Part shown: positions 28,534-38,120 of the stretch, in pieces | How the letters are laid out: each line of letters opens with the position of its first letter | Position numbering within the stretch: the stretch's first letter is position 1 | DNA from: Lacinutrix venerupis | Lineage (GTDB): Bacteria > Bacteroidota > Bacteroidia > Flavobacteriales > Flavobacteriaceae | Length of the DNA stretch: 64,000 nt | Direction of reading: 5' to 3' | Assembly: GCF_003663945.1 (NCBI RefSeq) | Contig: NZ_RCCH01000003.1 | Span: 62,001-126,000, forward strand | Notes under the pieces: generated by a model | Seen by the model: only the letters and a program-made list of their open reading frames with translations | What the model was told of the DNA's origin: nothing | The model's database searches: none | Position numbers and translations under genes: made by a program

Positions 28534-29697
28534 TTATAGTGTGCCGCGTTTTTCTTGCTCACGTTCTATAGACTCGAACAAAGCTTTAAAGTTTCCTGCT
28601 CCAAAACCTTTTGCTCCCATACGTTGTATAATTTCGAAAAAGAGTGTTGGTCTATCTTCTACTGGTTTTGTGAAAATTTGAAGTAAGTAGCCTTCTTCGT
28701 CTGCATCTATCATAATACCTAATGCTTTTAGCTTTTCGATATCTTCTTTTAATTCGTGACTAAATTCTTCTAATCTTCCTGGTACAGATTTGTAATATTC
28801 GTCTGGTGGTGTTGATAAAAACTCTACACCATTTGCTCGTAATTGAGATACTGTTTTTAAAATATCGTCTGTTGCTACGGCAATATGTTGTACACCTGCA
28901 CCTTCGTAAAAGTCTAAATACTCTTCTATTTGAGAACGTTTTTTACCTTCGGCTGGTTCGTTGATTGGAAATTTTATGCGTCCGTTACCATTAGACATTA
29001 CTTTACTCATTAATGCTGAGTATTCTGTATGTATTTGCTTATCGTCGAAAGATAAAAAGTTTTCAAAGCCCATTACATCTTCATACCATTTTACCCAAAC
29101 ATCCATTTGGTTCCAGCCTACATTACCAACCATGTGATCAATGTATTTTAATCCTGCTGATGGCGGATTATAATCTGATTCCCATTTTATAAATCCTGGT
29201 AAAAATGCGCCGTTATAGTTTTTACGTTCTACAAACATATGTACTGTTTCTCCATATGTGTAAATTCCTGCTCTTACTACTTCGCCGTGTTCGTCTTTTT
29301 CAACTGTTGGTTCCATATAAGATTTTGCGCCTCTAGACGTTGTTTCTTCATAAGCTTTTCTAGCATCTTCTACCCAAAGTGCTACTATTTTTACTCCATC
29401 GCCATGTTTTACAATATGGTCGTTTATTGGTGACTTACTGTTTAATGGTGTTGTTAGCATTAACTTAATTTTGTCTTGTGTTAATACATAACTTACAGAA
29501 TCTGTTGAGCCTGTTTCTAAACCTTTATATGCGTGCGATTGAAAACCGAATGCTGTTTTATAAAAGTGCGCTGCTTGCTTGGCATTACCTACGTAAAACT
29601 CTACGTAGTCTGTTCCTAAAAGTGGAAGGAAATCTTGTGCGCCTTCAAATATTTTTTCTAAACCGTAGTTTACTGATTTTATTTCTTTTTTACTCAT
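28534..29697 (-). CDS. hppD: 4-Hydroxyphenylpyruvate dioxygenase
   Basis: 387 aa. Fe(II) enzyme that turns 4-hydroxyphenylpyruvate into homogentisate in tyrosine breakdown. Two VOC/glyoxalase-like halves are present (about 20-170 and 185-370). Iron ligands are recognisable in the second half: His in YIDHMVGNV, His in VQHIAVATDD and Glu in TLFFEIIQRMG. The C-terminal GAGNFKALFESIEREQ is the family's closing helix. Its product is the substrate of HmgA, encoded 46 bp upstream. Confidence 0.97.
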   Translation of the reverse strand: MSKKEIKSVNYGLEKIFEGAQDFLPLLGTDYVEFYVGNAKQAAHFYKTAFGFQSHAYKGLETGSTDSVSYVLTQDKIKLMLTTPLNSKSPINDHIVKHGDGVKIVALWVEDARKAYEETTSRGAKSYMEPTVEKDEHGEVVRAGIYTYGETVHMFVERKNYNGAFLPGFIKWESDYNPPSAGLKYIDHMVGNVGWNQMDVWVKWYEDVMGFENFLSFDDKQIHTEYSALMSKVMSNGNGRIKFPINEPAEGKKRSQIEEYLDFYEGAGVQHIAVATDDILKTVSQLRANGVEFLSTPPDEYYKSVPGRLEEFSHELKEDIEKLKALGIMIDADEEGYLLQIFTKPVEDRPTLFFEIIQRMGAKGFGAGNFKALFESIEREQEKRGTL

Positions 29698-29713
29698 GAT
29701 GTTTTTTATATAG

Positions 29714-29733
29714 ATTCCTGTCTTCGCAGGAAT
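29714..29733. repeat. REP-like hairpin between hmgA and hppD
   Basis: ATTCCTG and CAGGAAT are perfect arms around TCTTCG. It resembles the dispersed REP-type hairpins seen in many genomes. Only one copy is visible here and there is no T-run, so it is not a standard terminator. Confidence 0.5.
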
Positions 29734-29743
29734 GATAATTATT

Positions 29744-30904
29744 TTAATGTTCTAACCAAGATTTATAATAATCTTCGTCTGCTATTTTCATAGCTTCTTC
29801 TGTTACCATTAGTGGTTTAAAGGTGTCCACCATAACCGCAAGTTCTTCGGTTTTGGTTTTGCCTATACTTTTTTCGGTTGTTCCTGGATGTGGACCATGT
29901 GGTATTCCTGCTGGATGCAGTGAAATGTGACCTTGGTCTATATCGTTACGGCTCATAAAATCGCCATCTACGTAATACAACACTTCGTCACTGTCTATGT
30001 TACTGTGGTTGTATGGTGCTGGAATACTTTGCGGATGATAATCGTACAAACGTGGTACGAAGCTACATATTACAAAGGCATCTGTTTCGAATGTTTGATG
30101 TACTGGTGGCGGTTGATGCACGCGACCTGTTATTGGTTCGAAATCGTGTATTGAAAATGCGTATGGATAATTGTAGCCATCGTAACCTACAACATCGAAT
30201 GGGTGTGATGCGTAAACCATATCGAAAATTTCGTCTTGTTTTTTAACTTTCATTAAAAAATCTCCAGATTCGTTATTGGTTTCTAATTCGTATGGCCTGC
30301 GTAAATCGCGTTCGCAATATGGTGAATGTTCTAGCAGTTGCCCAAACCAATTTCTATAGCGTTTTGGCGTGTAAATTGGCCTGCGAGACTCCACTATAAA
30401 TAACCTGTTATCTTCTGTGTCGAAGTCTATTTTATAAATTATACCTCGAGGTATAATTAAATAGTCTCCGTATTTAAAATCTAGATTACCAAGGTGTGTG
30501 CGTAGTTTTCCAGAGCCTTTATGGATAAAAATCATCTCGTCTGCATCAGAATTTTTATAAAAATAATCTGTTGTAGATTGTTTTGGTGCAGATAGAATTA
30601 TTGTACAATCGCTATTGGTTAAAACGGCTTTACGACTTTTTAAATAATCGTTTTCTGGTTTTACTTGAAAACCTCTAAATCGATACGATTGTATGTGATT
30701 TTTTTTAGCAATTTTTGGCGCAACACTGTATTGTCCTTTTATTTCTTTTACTTGTGTTGGTCTTTGTTCGTGATACGAATTTGTACTCATACCATCGAAA
30801 CCTATGGTTCCAAAAAGTTGCTCGTAATATAAAGACCCATCTTTTTTTCTAAATTGTGTGTGTCTTTTATGTGGGATGTTTCCTAATTTATGATAGAATG
30901 GCAT
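29744..30904 (-). CDS. hmgA: Homogentisate 1,2-dioxygenase
   Basis: 386 aa. Opens the ring of homogentisate to maleylacetoacetate, one step after HppD. Cupin-fold non-haem iron enzyme: MPFYHKLGNIPHKRHTQFRK N-terminus, EMIFIHKGSGKLRTHLG in the first cupin half, DEVLYYVDGDF, and the iron-site run HPAGIPHGPHPG. The length is shorter than the 430-450 aa animal and Pseudomonas enzymes, as in other Bacteroidota. No exact -7 box was found in the 186 bp upstream; TTATTTCG is a near match. Confidence 0.95.
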   Translation of the reverse strand: MPFYHKLGNIPHKRHTQFRKKDGSLYYEQLFGTIGFDGMSTNSYHEQRPTQVKEIKGQYSVAPKIAKKNHIQSYRFRGFQVKPENDYLKSRKAVLTNSDCTIILSAPKQSTTDYFYKNSDADEMIFIHKGSGKLRTHLGNLDFKYGDYLIIPRGIIYKIDFDTEDNRLFIVESRRPIYTPKRYRNWFGQLLEHSPYCERDLRRPYELETNNESGDFLMKVKKQDEIFDMVYASHPFDVVGYDGYNYPYAFSIHDFEPITGRVHQPPPVHQTFETDAFVICSFVPRLYDYHPQSIPAPYNHSNIDSDEVLYYVDGDFMSRNDIDQGHISLHPAGIPHGPHPGTTEKSIGKTKTEELAVMVDTFKPLMVTEEAMKIADEDYYKSWLEH

Positions 30905-31090
30905 TTTTTAGTTTTTTTGTTAAAGATTAAAGTTGTGTTTTCAACTTATACTAAATGCGAAATAAGGAAAGTGTAAAATCACTCTGGATTTCTTTTTATA
31001 AGAAATTTTAAAAAGGTTAATATGTCCTGCCAGAGATACTTCATTTATAACAAATATCGTGATTTTTTTGGAGTTTAAAAAATATAAGCT

Positions 31091-33340
31091 CTAAAACCAA
31101 AAACCTAAATTAAAAAACCAATAACTTTCTTTTGTTTCTGGAGAGAAAGTGTATTTAGCTTCTATTGGGCCTAAAAATGTTTCTAATCCATAACCTAAAG
31201 CATAACCAGAATAATCTGGAAGCGAAAACCAATTAATATCTTCAGAACTAAATAAATCGTCCTCTATATTTGCATAGTTTGCAGCTGCTGTTATATGGTT
31301 TTTGTCAAAAATTTCATAATCTAAATTTATAGTTCCTTTAATAAAGCTACCGCCAGGTAGTGATAAGTAATCGTAACCATAAAACGATCTAAAACCATTA
31401 ATAAAATTATTTGCATAACCACCAAGAACATAATCAAAATAGCTTGTGTTTTTGCCGTTAATTTTAGCTCCTGCTTCACTAGAAATAGTGGCACTTAATT
31501 TGGGAGATAAGGAATAGGCGTAACCTATTTTAGCATTGATTAATGAAAAAGGGCTGAAGCTATTAGTGTAGTCTGACGAAAATAAAAAATATTTAAAATC
31601 TGCATTAAAATACAAGCCTTCATTTGGGAAGTATTTGTTGTCGTATGAGTCAAAACGTAAATTTCCAAAAGCATTAAAATAGTCACTATTGTCAAATACA
31701 GTTTCTCTTTGGTTTATATCTGATCTTAACGTTTCAGATTTAATTTTTAAATGTTTAAGCTCTGCGCCAAGTGTTAGTTTTAAATCGTTTTGATATTGTG
31801 TTTGAACAAATATTTTATTTGTTAAATCTGTAATTTTAACGTTTAGTTTATTGAGTCTATTGAATGTTATATCTTCTTCAGCTAATATTGCTCCTGCCGC
31901 AACACCTTTTTCAAATTCGTTATAATTAGAACTTATACCAAAGCTCCAATAAAAACCTTTATCTATATAATAATTAAAATTATATCTAACGTTATCGCCT
32001 ACAATTAAATCTAACGATAATGCGTCGCTTTTAAATAATACTTGGTTTTTTGTTACGTTAGATAAAAATGCACTTTTATATAAACCATCGTAATGTAAAC
32101 CAAACTTTAAAAACATGGTTTTATCTGTTTCATCGAGGTCTGCATGTAAATTATATCCAGAAATATTATTCTCTACAGATGGAACTAATTTATAAGTAAA
32201 GCTATCGAAATTATTGGTGCTAACAAGATTGTTTGAACCGCTAATAAATTTATTGTAACTAATTTTTTCTTTAGATTTTAATTTTAATTTACCAACCACA
32301 TAAGATTTTGTGTAGTTTTCTAAGCCATTAATAACGATGTGATTTATATAGATGCTATCAGATTTTTTAGGTTTAAAAAAACTGTCTCTTTTTTTTAATT
32401 GTTTTTTTGCAAGTTCCTTTAATTCATTAGCTTTTAGTTTTGCTGCAATTTCTCCATTTTCAATAATTTGTGGACCATCATCAAAAGAAACCACAGTAAA
32501 TTTTGTTATGTCTGGTTTAATGTAGATGTCTGTTTTTGGTGCTTTAATTTTCATATCATTTATGGTACGAAAATTATTTATTTGAAATAAAATGGCAGGA
32601 GCGGAAGATAAATCGGCTCTATTGGCAAGACCATCTTGTACGTCTACACCTATAATAATGTTGGCTCCTTTAGCTCTTAACTCATCTATTGGATAGTTAT
32701 TTGTTACACCTCCATCTATTAATAGTTGTTCGCCTATTTTTACAGGTTGAAAAAGTGACGGAAATGCTCCGCTGGCTTTTACAGATTGTGCTAAATTTCC
32801 TTTTTCTAAAATTACAGGTTGTCCGGTTTCAATATCTGTAGCGATACAAAAGAAGGGAATTGGGAGTTTACTAAAATCTGAAACATTATTAACATGTAAA
32901 GTTAATTTAGATAATAGGTTAAATGTGTTTTGGCCGCGAGATAAAGCAGAAGGCAATTGTGCTTTAAAATTATCAAAAGGTAATATAACAGCATATTTTT
33001 CTTGATTTTCGCGTTCGTAGAAAGTTTTTGCTGCTCTTGGTACTTCGTCGTTTAATATTTTATCGAAATCTACACTTTTAAATATGGAATCTAATTGGTT
33101 TCCAGAATATCCAGAAGCATAAAGCGCACCTACAATTGCTCCCATACTTGTTCCTGCAATGTAATCTACTCTTAGACCAAGACTGTCTATTACTTTTAAG
33201 GCACCAATGTGTGCCAAACCTTTTGCACCACCACCACTTAAAACTAATCCTACTTTAGGTTCTTTTTCAGTTTTTTCTTGAGCAAATAGGTTAGTATTTG
33301 CAATTGTTAATAGTAAAATAGCGATGATAAATGTTTTCAT
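31091..33340 (-). CDS. Patatin-like phospholipase with C-terminal outer membrane barrel
   Basis: 749 aa, exported (signal peptide to about 21). Patatin domain (28-230): oxyanion motif LSGGGAKGLAHIG, nucleophile Ser65 in GTSMG, and the catalytic Asp in LIDGGVTNNYP. A POTRA-like segment (about 325-400; IVINGLENYTKSYVVGKLKLK) precedes a BamA/Omp85-type barrel that ends YWFFNLGFWF. The layout is that of type Vd secretion proteins such as PlpD, where the lipase reaches the surface through its own barrel. The gene abuts uvrC with no spacer. The 186 bp downstream, before hmgA, hold nothing I can name. Confidence 0.9.
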   Translation of the reverse strand: MKTFIIAILLLTIANTNLFAQEKTEKEPKVGLVLSGGGAKGLAHIGALKVIDSLGLRVDYIAGTSMGAIVGALYASGYSGNQLDSIFKSVDFDKILNDEVPRAAKTFYERENQEKYAVILPFDNFKAQLPSALSRGQNTFNLLSKLTLHVNNVSDFSKLPIPFFCIATDIETGQPVILEKGNLAQSVKASGAFPSLFQPVKIGEQLLIDGGVTNNYPIDELRAKGANIIIGVDVQDGLANRADLSSAPAILFQINNFRTINDMKIKAPKTDIYIKPDITKFTVVSFDDGPQIIENGEIAAKLKANELKELAKKQLKKRDSFFKPKKSDSIYINHIVINGLENYTKSYVVGKLKLKSKEKISYNKFISGSNNLVSTNNFDSFTYKLVPSVENNISGYNLHADLDETDKTMFLKFGLHYDGLYKSAFLSNVTKNQVLFKSDALSLDLIVGDNVRYNFNYYIDKGFYWSFGISSNYNEFEKGVAAGAILAEEDITFNRLNKLNVKITDLTNKIFVQTQYQNDLKLTLGAELKHLKIKSETLRSDINQRETVFDNSDYFNAFGNLRFDSYDNKYFPNEGLYFNADFKYFLFSSDYTNSFSPFSLINAKIGYAYSLSPKLSATISSEAGAKINGKNTSYFDYVLGGYANNFINGFRSFYGYDYLSLPGGSFIKGTINLDYEIFDKNHITAAANYANIEDDLFSSEDINWFSLPDYSGYALGYGLETFLGPIEAKYTFSPETKESYWFFNLGFWF

Positions 33341-35143
33341 TTATTCTTTTTCGGTTTTATGGTAGTAACTGTAAATTTTTTCTGCTCTTGAGACTCCAAT
33401 GACATCCTCAAGTTCGTCTAGTTTAGCATTAGCAATTCGTTTTGCAGATTTAAACTTCTTTAATAAATCTACAATAGTTTTTTCTCCAATCCCAGGAATT
33501 GTTTCCATTTCAGTATTTAGCGCTTGTTTACTTCTTTTATTTCTATGGTGTTCTATGCCAAAACGGTGTGCTTCATTTCTAAGTTGTTGAATAATTTTTA
33601 ATGTTTCACTTTTTTTATCTAAATATAAGGGAATTGGATCATTTGGATAAAATAATTCTTCTAAACGTTTGGCAATTCCTATAATGGCAATTGTACCACG
33701 TAAGTTTAAAGCATCTAAACTTTTTAATGCAGAAGATAGTTGTCCTTTTCCACCATCTATAATTATTAATTGCGGCAATGGTTCGTTTTCATCTAATAAC
33801 CGTTTGTAGCGTCTGTAAACTACTTCTTCCATAGAAGCAAAATCATCTGGACCAACAACCGTTTTTATATTAAAATGCCTATAATCTTTTTTACTTGGTT
33901 TTCCATTTTTAAAAACAACACAAGCAGCTACAGGATTTGTACCTTGTATGTTTGAGTTATCAAAACATTCTATATGTCTAGGTTCTTCACTTAAACGTAA
34001 ATCTTTTTGCATCTGTGCCATTATTCTTTTAACATGGCGATCTGGATCTGTTATTTTAACTTGTTTAAAACGTTCCATTCTATAATATTTGGCGTTACGA
34101 ATGGAGAGGTCTAAAATTTTACGTTTATCGCCAAGTTGTGGTAAAGATACCTTAATGTTTTCTCCAACATTTACTTTAAAAGGAACATAAATTTCTTTTG
34201 AGTTCGAATTAAAACGAGCCCGAAGTTCTACTATCGAAAGTTCTAGTAATTCTTTATCAGACTCATCTAGTTTCTTTTTAATTTCTAATGTGTGAGATCT
34301 TATAATAGAACCATAGGAGATTTGAAGAAAATTTATATAACCATAACTCTCGTCGCTTACAATAGAGAACACATCTACATTACTAATTTTAGGATTTATT
34401 ATGGTAGATTTTGCTTGATAGTTTTCTAAAACTTCGATTTTTTCTTTAATTTTTTGAGCTTCTTCAAAATGCATATTCTCTGCAAAAATTAGCATTTGCT
34501 CTTTAAATTGGTCTAAAGAATCTTTAAAATTTCCTTTTAAAATTTCTCGAATTGCAGTAATGTTTTCTTGGTAACTTGCTTCTGTTTCAAGAGCTTCGCA
34601 TGGGCCTTTGCAATTTCCTAAGTGGTATTCTAGGCACACTTTAAATTTTCCAGATGCTATGTTGTCTTGAGATAGTTTATAGTTGCACGTTCTAAGTTTG
34701 TATAAACCTTTAATTAAATCCAGTAAAGTTTTTACTGTTTTCATACTTGTGTAAGGTCCAAAATACTCGCTACCGTCTTTTATAACGCGTCTAGTTGGAA
34801 AAATTCTTGGAAATCGTTCTTTTTTAATACAAATCCAAGGATAAGATTTGTCGTCTTTTAATAAAACGTTGTATCTTGGTTTGTGTTTTTTAATTAGATT
34901 GTTTTCTAGTAAAAGTGCATCATTTTCTGTCTCAACAACAATATGCTTAATGTTTGCAATTTTTCTAACTAACACTCTGGTTTTACCACTGTCATGTGTT
35001 TTGGTAAAATATGAAGAAACACGTTTTTTTAAATTTTTTGCTTTACCAACGTAGATAATAGTACCTTCAGCATCAAAATATTGATAAACTCCCGGAGCAT
35101 TTGGAAGTGTTTTTAATTGAATATCTAACGAAGGATTTGCCAT
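33341..35143 (-). CDS. uvrC: UvrABC excinuclease subunit C
   Basis: 600 aa. Makes both incisions in nucleotide excision repair. GIY-YIG nuclease domain at the N-terminus (LPNAPGVYQYFDAEGTIIYV, about 13-95), a Cys-containing linker (CLEYHLGNCKGPCEA), UVR motif (about 200-235), RNase H-like second nuclease (CFDNSNIQGTNPVAA, IIDGGKGQLS) and C-terminal helix-hairpin-helix (IPGIGEKTIVDLLK). It is the first gene of a unit with the patatin gene. A perfect -7 box ends 4 nt before the ATG. Confidence 0.97.
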   Translation of the reverse strand: MANPSLDIQLKTLPNAPGVYQYFDAEGTIIYVGKAKNLKKRVSSYFTKTHDSGKTRVLVRKIANIKHIVVETENDALLLENNLIKKHKPRYNVLLKDDKSYPWICIKKERFPRIFPTRRVIKDGSEYFGPYTSMKTVKTLLDLIKGLYKLRTCNYKLSQDNIASGKFKVCLEYHLGNCKGPCEALETEASYQENITAIREILKGNFKDSLDQFKEQMLIFAENMHFEEAQKIKEKIEVLENYQAKSTIINPKISNVDVFSIVSDESYGYINFLQISYGSIIRSHTLEIKKKLDESDKELLELSIVELRARFNSNSKEIYVPFKVNVGENIKVSLPQLGDKRKILDLSIRNAKYYRMERFKQVKITDPDRHVKRIMAQMQKDLRLSEEPRHIECFDNSNIQGTNPVAACVVFKNGKPSKKDYRHFNIKTVVGPDDFASMEEVVYRRYKRLLDENEPLPQLIIIDGGKGQLSSALKSLDALNLRGTIAIIGIAKRLEELFYPNDPIPLYLDKKSETLKIIQQLRNEAHRFGIEHHRNKRSKQALNTEMETIPGIGEKTIVDLLKKFKSAKRIANAKLDELEDVIGVSRAEKIYSYYHKTEKE

Positions 35144-35147
35144 ATCC

Positions 35148-35155
35148 CAAAGGTA
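35148..35155 (-). promoter_or_regulatory. -7 promoter box 4 nt before the uvrC start
   Basis: The minus strand reads TACCTTTG, then GGAT, then ATG. The spacing leaves no room for a ribosome binding site, so a leaderless transcript is predicted. Confidence 0.55.
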
Positions 35156-35261
35156 ATTATTTATAAGTTGTATTAAAAAACAACGCTTAATTTTATCATT
35201 TAAAATTTATATTTTTTTAAAGAACTAATTCAGTACATTGCGCCACTTTTTAAAGAAAAAA

Positions 35262-35681
35262 ATGAATAAAAAAATTATAGGAAGAACAGATAAAATCGAT
35301 TTTCCAAAACTTAATTTATTTGAAATTGATGCTAAAATAGATACAGGAGCTTATACTTCTGCAATCCATTGTTCTAAAATAGTAGAAGAAAACAACACTT
35401 TGCGTTGTACTTTTTACAGTAAAGGGCATCCAAATTTTAATGGAAAAGAAGTTGTTTTTGAAAATTATACCTTTACAGATGTAAAAAGCAGTAATGGTTT
35501 TGTAGAAAATAGGTATAAAGTTAAAACAGATGTTGTTTTTTTTGGTAAAACATATAAAATAAACCTAACGCTAAGCACAAGAGCAGAAATGAAGTTTCCT
35601 GTTTTAATTGGAAGACAATTTTTAAAAAATAAATTTATGGTAGATGTAGATGTATTTAATCTATCTTTTAACACTAAGTAA
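35262..35681 (+). CDS. RimB-like retropepsin-family ATP-dependent zinc protease domain protein
   Basis: 139 aa from the ATG at 35262; a TTG at 35238 is in frame but adds eight residues with no family support. It belongs to the RimB/DUF785 group, a retropepsin-like fold despite the name zinc protease. The active-site-like IDTGAYTSAIH has Asp27-Thr28-Gly29, and FPVLIGRQFL forms the second strand motif. In Pseudomonas rimABK, RimB tunes the glutamate ligase RimK; here rimK follows 9 bp later. A near -7 box (TACATTGC) is at about 35234-35241. Confidence 0.85.
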   Translation: MNKKIIGRTDKIDFPKLNLFEIDAKIDTGAYTSAIHCSKIVEENNTLRCTFYSKGHPNFNGKEVVFENYTFTDVKSSNGFVENRYKVKTDVVFFGKTYKINLTLSTRAEMKFPVLIGRQFLKNKFMVDVDVFNLSFNTK

Positions 35682-35690
35682 AATAAAAGA

Positions 35691-36563
35691 ATGAACATAG
35701 TTATATTATCTAGAAATGCATATCTATATTCTACAGAAAGAATAGTAGAAGAAGGTGAAAAAAGAGGTCATAAAGTAGAGGTTATAGATCCTTTAAAATG
35801 TGATATTATTATTGAAAAAGAAAAACCTTCTATTTACTATAAAGATCGTTATTTAGATTACGTAGATGCTGTTATTCCAAGAATTGGAGCATCTGTTACA
35901 TTTTATGGTTGTGCTGTAGTAAGACAATTTGAAATGATGAATGTGTTTACAACTGTAACTAGTGATGCTATTTTACGTTCTCGAGATAAATTAAAAAGTC
36001 TGCAACGTCTTAGTAAAGCAGGTATTGGAATGCCAAAAACAGTATTTACAAACTATTCTCGTGATGCTAGAGAAGTTATTGAGCATGTAGGTGGAGCACC
36101 TGTAATTATTAAATTATTAGAAGGAACTCAAGGTTTAGGAGTTGTTTTGGCTGAAACTAAAAGTGCAGCAGAATCTGTTCTTGAAGCATTTAATGGGTTA
36201 CAAGCAAGAGTTATAGTGCAAGAATTTATAAAAGAAGCAAAAGGAGCAGACCTACGTGCGCTTATTGTAGATGGGCAAGTGGTTGGAGCAATGAAGCGCC
36301 AAGGAAAAGAAGGAGAGTTTAGGTCTAATTTACATAGAGGTGGTAGTGCTAACATTATAAAACTTAGTCACGACGAATTAAAAGTAGCAATAAATGCTGC
36401 TAAAGCATTAAAACTACCAGTTTGTGGTGTAGATATGTTGCAGTCTGCTCGTGGACCATTGTTGCTTGAGGTGAACTCAACTCCAGGATTAGAAGGTATA
36501 GAATCTGCAACAGGAAGAAATATTGCAAAAAATATTATTGCATTTATTGAAAAAAGTGTTTAA
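35691..36563 (+). CDS. rimK: RimK-family ATP-grasp glutamate ligase
   Basis: 290 aa. ATP-grasp ligase that in E. coli adds glutamates to the C-terminus of ribosomal protein S6 and can make poly-alpha-glutamate. Motifs: [37 protein letters not shown] as the ATP-grasp glycine loop, [24 protein letters not shown], and the metal-binding [14 protein letters not shown]. Second of four genes in one direction with RimB-like and AstE-like proteins. Whether S6 is its target here is not visible, since rpsF is not in the window. Confidence 0.93.
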   Translation: MNIVILSRNAYLYSTERIVEEGEKRGHKVEVIDPLKCDIIIEKEKPSIYYKDRYLDYVDAVIPRIGASVTFYGCAVVRQFEMMNVFTTVTSDAILRSRDKLKSLQRLSKAGIGMPKTVFTNYSRDAREVIEHVGGAPVIIKLLEGTQGLGVVLAETKSAAESVLEAFNGLQARVIVQEFIKEAKGADLRALIVDGQVVGAMKRQGKEGEFRSNLHRGGSANIIKLSHDELKVAINAAKALKLPVCGVDMLQSARGPLLLEVNSTPGLEGIESATGRNIAKNIIAFIEKSV

Positions 36564-36567
36564 ATAA

Positions 36568-37539
36568 ATGATTAATAAAACAAACGACATTTTAGAAATA
36601 TTAGGTGAAAAAATTGGATTAGGAGAAAGTAAAGAAGTTGCTTTTAATCTAGCAAAACTTCATACTAGAACTCCTGTAGATGTTCCTATTATAATTGAAC
36701 GTTCTAAAAAACCTGGACCTGTTATTTTATTTACAGCAGGTATTCATGGTGATGAAATTAATGGCGTAGAAATAGTAAGGCAAATTATTGCAAAAGGTAT
36801 AAATAAACCTAGAATAGGAACTACAATTTGTATTCCAGTTCTTAATATTTTTGGCTTTATTAATATGGAGCGCGAATTTCCAGATGGACGCGATTTAAAT
36901 CGTGTCTTTCCAGGAAGTAAGTCTGGATCTTTAGCAAGTAGAGTAGCATATTCTTTAGTTTCTGAAATTGTACCGCACGCAGATTTTATTATGGATTTTC
37001 ATACCGGTGGAGCAATGAGATTTAATGCACCTCAAATAAGAATAGCTGAGGGAAATAAAGATATTGATATAGCTGCAGAAATATTTGGAGCACCGTTTGT
37101 TTTATATTCTAAAAATTTAAATAAATCTTTTAGAAATACCTGTAAACGTTTAAAAAAGCCAATTTTGCTTTTTGAAGGAGGAAAGTCTTTTCATATAGAT
37201 AATACAGTAACAAACACAGGAGTTAATGGTGCTAAACGTATTATGAGTCATTATGGAATGCTTCATAAAAAGTTTAAAGTTTCAACACCTAAAAAAGATT
37301 GTGTTTTTATTAAAGAAAGCCGTTGGATACGTGCTAGTTATTCGGGTATGTTTAAAGCTTCAATAGCTATTGGAGCTAAAGTAAAAAAAGGAGATGTTAT
37401 TGGAAATATTACAGATCCTTATGGTAAGTTTAATCATTTTGTAAAAACCTCTAACGGAGGTTACATTATTAATGTAAACGAATCTCCAATTGTTTATCAA
37501 GGAGATGCTCTTTTTCATATTTCAACAAAATTAGTATAA
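36568..37539 (+). CDS. Succinylglutamate desuccinylase/aspartoacylase (AstE/AspA) family zinc hydrolase
   Basis: 323 aa. M14-like zinc deacylase family that cleaves N-acyl amino acids such as N-succinylglutamate or N-acetylaspartate. Zinc ligands are intact: HGDE (His60, Glu63) and MDFHTGG (His145). RDLNRVFPG binds the substrate carboxylate, and a C-terminal barrel-sandwich domain (GAKVKKGDVIGNITDPYGKF) follows. It lies 4 bp after rimK. The arginine succinyltransferase genes of the classical pathway are absent, so a substrate made or tagged by RimK is a reasonable hypothesis. Confidence 0.88.
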   Translation: MINKTNDILEILGEKIGLGESKEVAFNLAKLHTRTPVDVPIIIERSKKPGPVILFTAGIHGDEINGVEIVRQIIAKGINKPRIGTTICIPVLNIFGFINMEREFPDGRDLNRVFPGSKSGSLASRVAYSLVSEIVPHADFIMDFHTGGAMRFNAPQIRIAEGNKDIDIAAEIFGAPFVLYSKNLNKSFRNTCKRLKKPILLFEGGKSFHIDNTVTNTGVNGAKRIMSHYGMLHKKFKVSTPKKDCVFIKESRWIRASYSGMFKASIAIGAKVKKGDVIGNITDPYGKFNHFVKTSNGGYIINVNESPIVYQGDALFHISTKLV

Positions 37540-37547
37540 AACTAAAC

Positions 37548-38120
37548 ATGGTTTCTAAACAAGAACTTAGAAAAAAATATAAAGCCATTAGAAGTAAGTT
37601 ATCTCAAGAAACTATTGATGATTTAAGTATTGAGATTGCAAATAAACTTTTAACTTTAAATATTTGGGATCATGAATTCTATCATGTTTTTCTAACTATA
37701 GAAAGTTTAAAAGAAGTTAATACAGATTTTATTCTTAATATTCTATCTGGTAAAGATAAGAATATTGTTATCTCAAAAAGTGATTTTAAAACAAGAACCC
37801 TTAAAAACTTCTTGCTTACAGACGCTACTAAAATAAAAATAAACAATTATAACATACCAGAACCAGTTAACGGAATAGAGATTAATAATTCTAAAATTGA
37901 CGTGGTGTTTTTACCTCTTTTGGCTTTTGATAAAAAAGGGAATCGTATTGGTTATGGTAAAGGTTTTTATGATAATTTTTTAGCAAGTTGTAAACCAGAA
38001 ACTATTAAAATAGGTTTGTCTTTTTTTAATGTAGAAGAAGAAGGTTTTCCTGTTTTAGATTCGGATATTGCTATTGATTATTGTGTAACACCAGAAAAAA
38101 TATATACATTTAAATTATAA
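37548..38120 (+). CDS. 5-Formyltetrahydrofolate cyclo-ligase
   Basis: 190 aa. ATP-dependent return of 5-formyl-THF to 5,10-methenyl-THF. MVSKQELRKKYKAIRSKLS at the N-terminus, and the signature GNRIGYGKGFYDNFL near residue 127 with the phosphate-binding glycines. Fourth gene of the RimB-RimK-AstE run, 8 bp after AstE. Its last 6 bp overlap the convergent lspA. Confidence 0.93.
   Translation: MVSKQELRKKYKAIRSKLSQETIDDLSIEIANKLLTLNIWDHEFYHVFLTIESLKEVNTDFILNILSGKDKNIVISKSDFKTRTLKNFLLTDATKIKINNYNIPEPVNGIEINNSKIDVVFLPLLAFDKKGNRIGYGKGFYDNFLASCKPETIKIGLSFFNVEEEGFPVLDSDIAIDYCVTPEKIYTFKL

Noticed and set aside
30905-31090. Small gene between hmgA and the patatin gene
   Set aside because: No open frame with start and coding character in the 186 bp; probably the hmgA leader and promoter.
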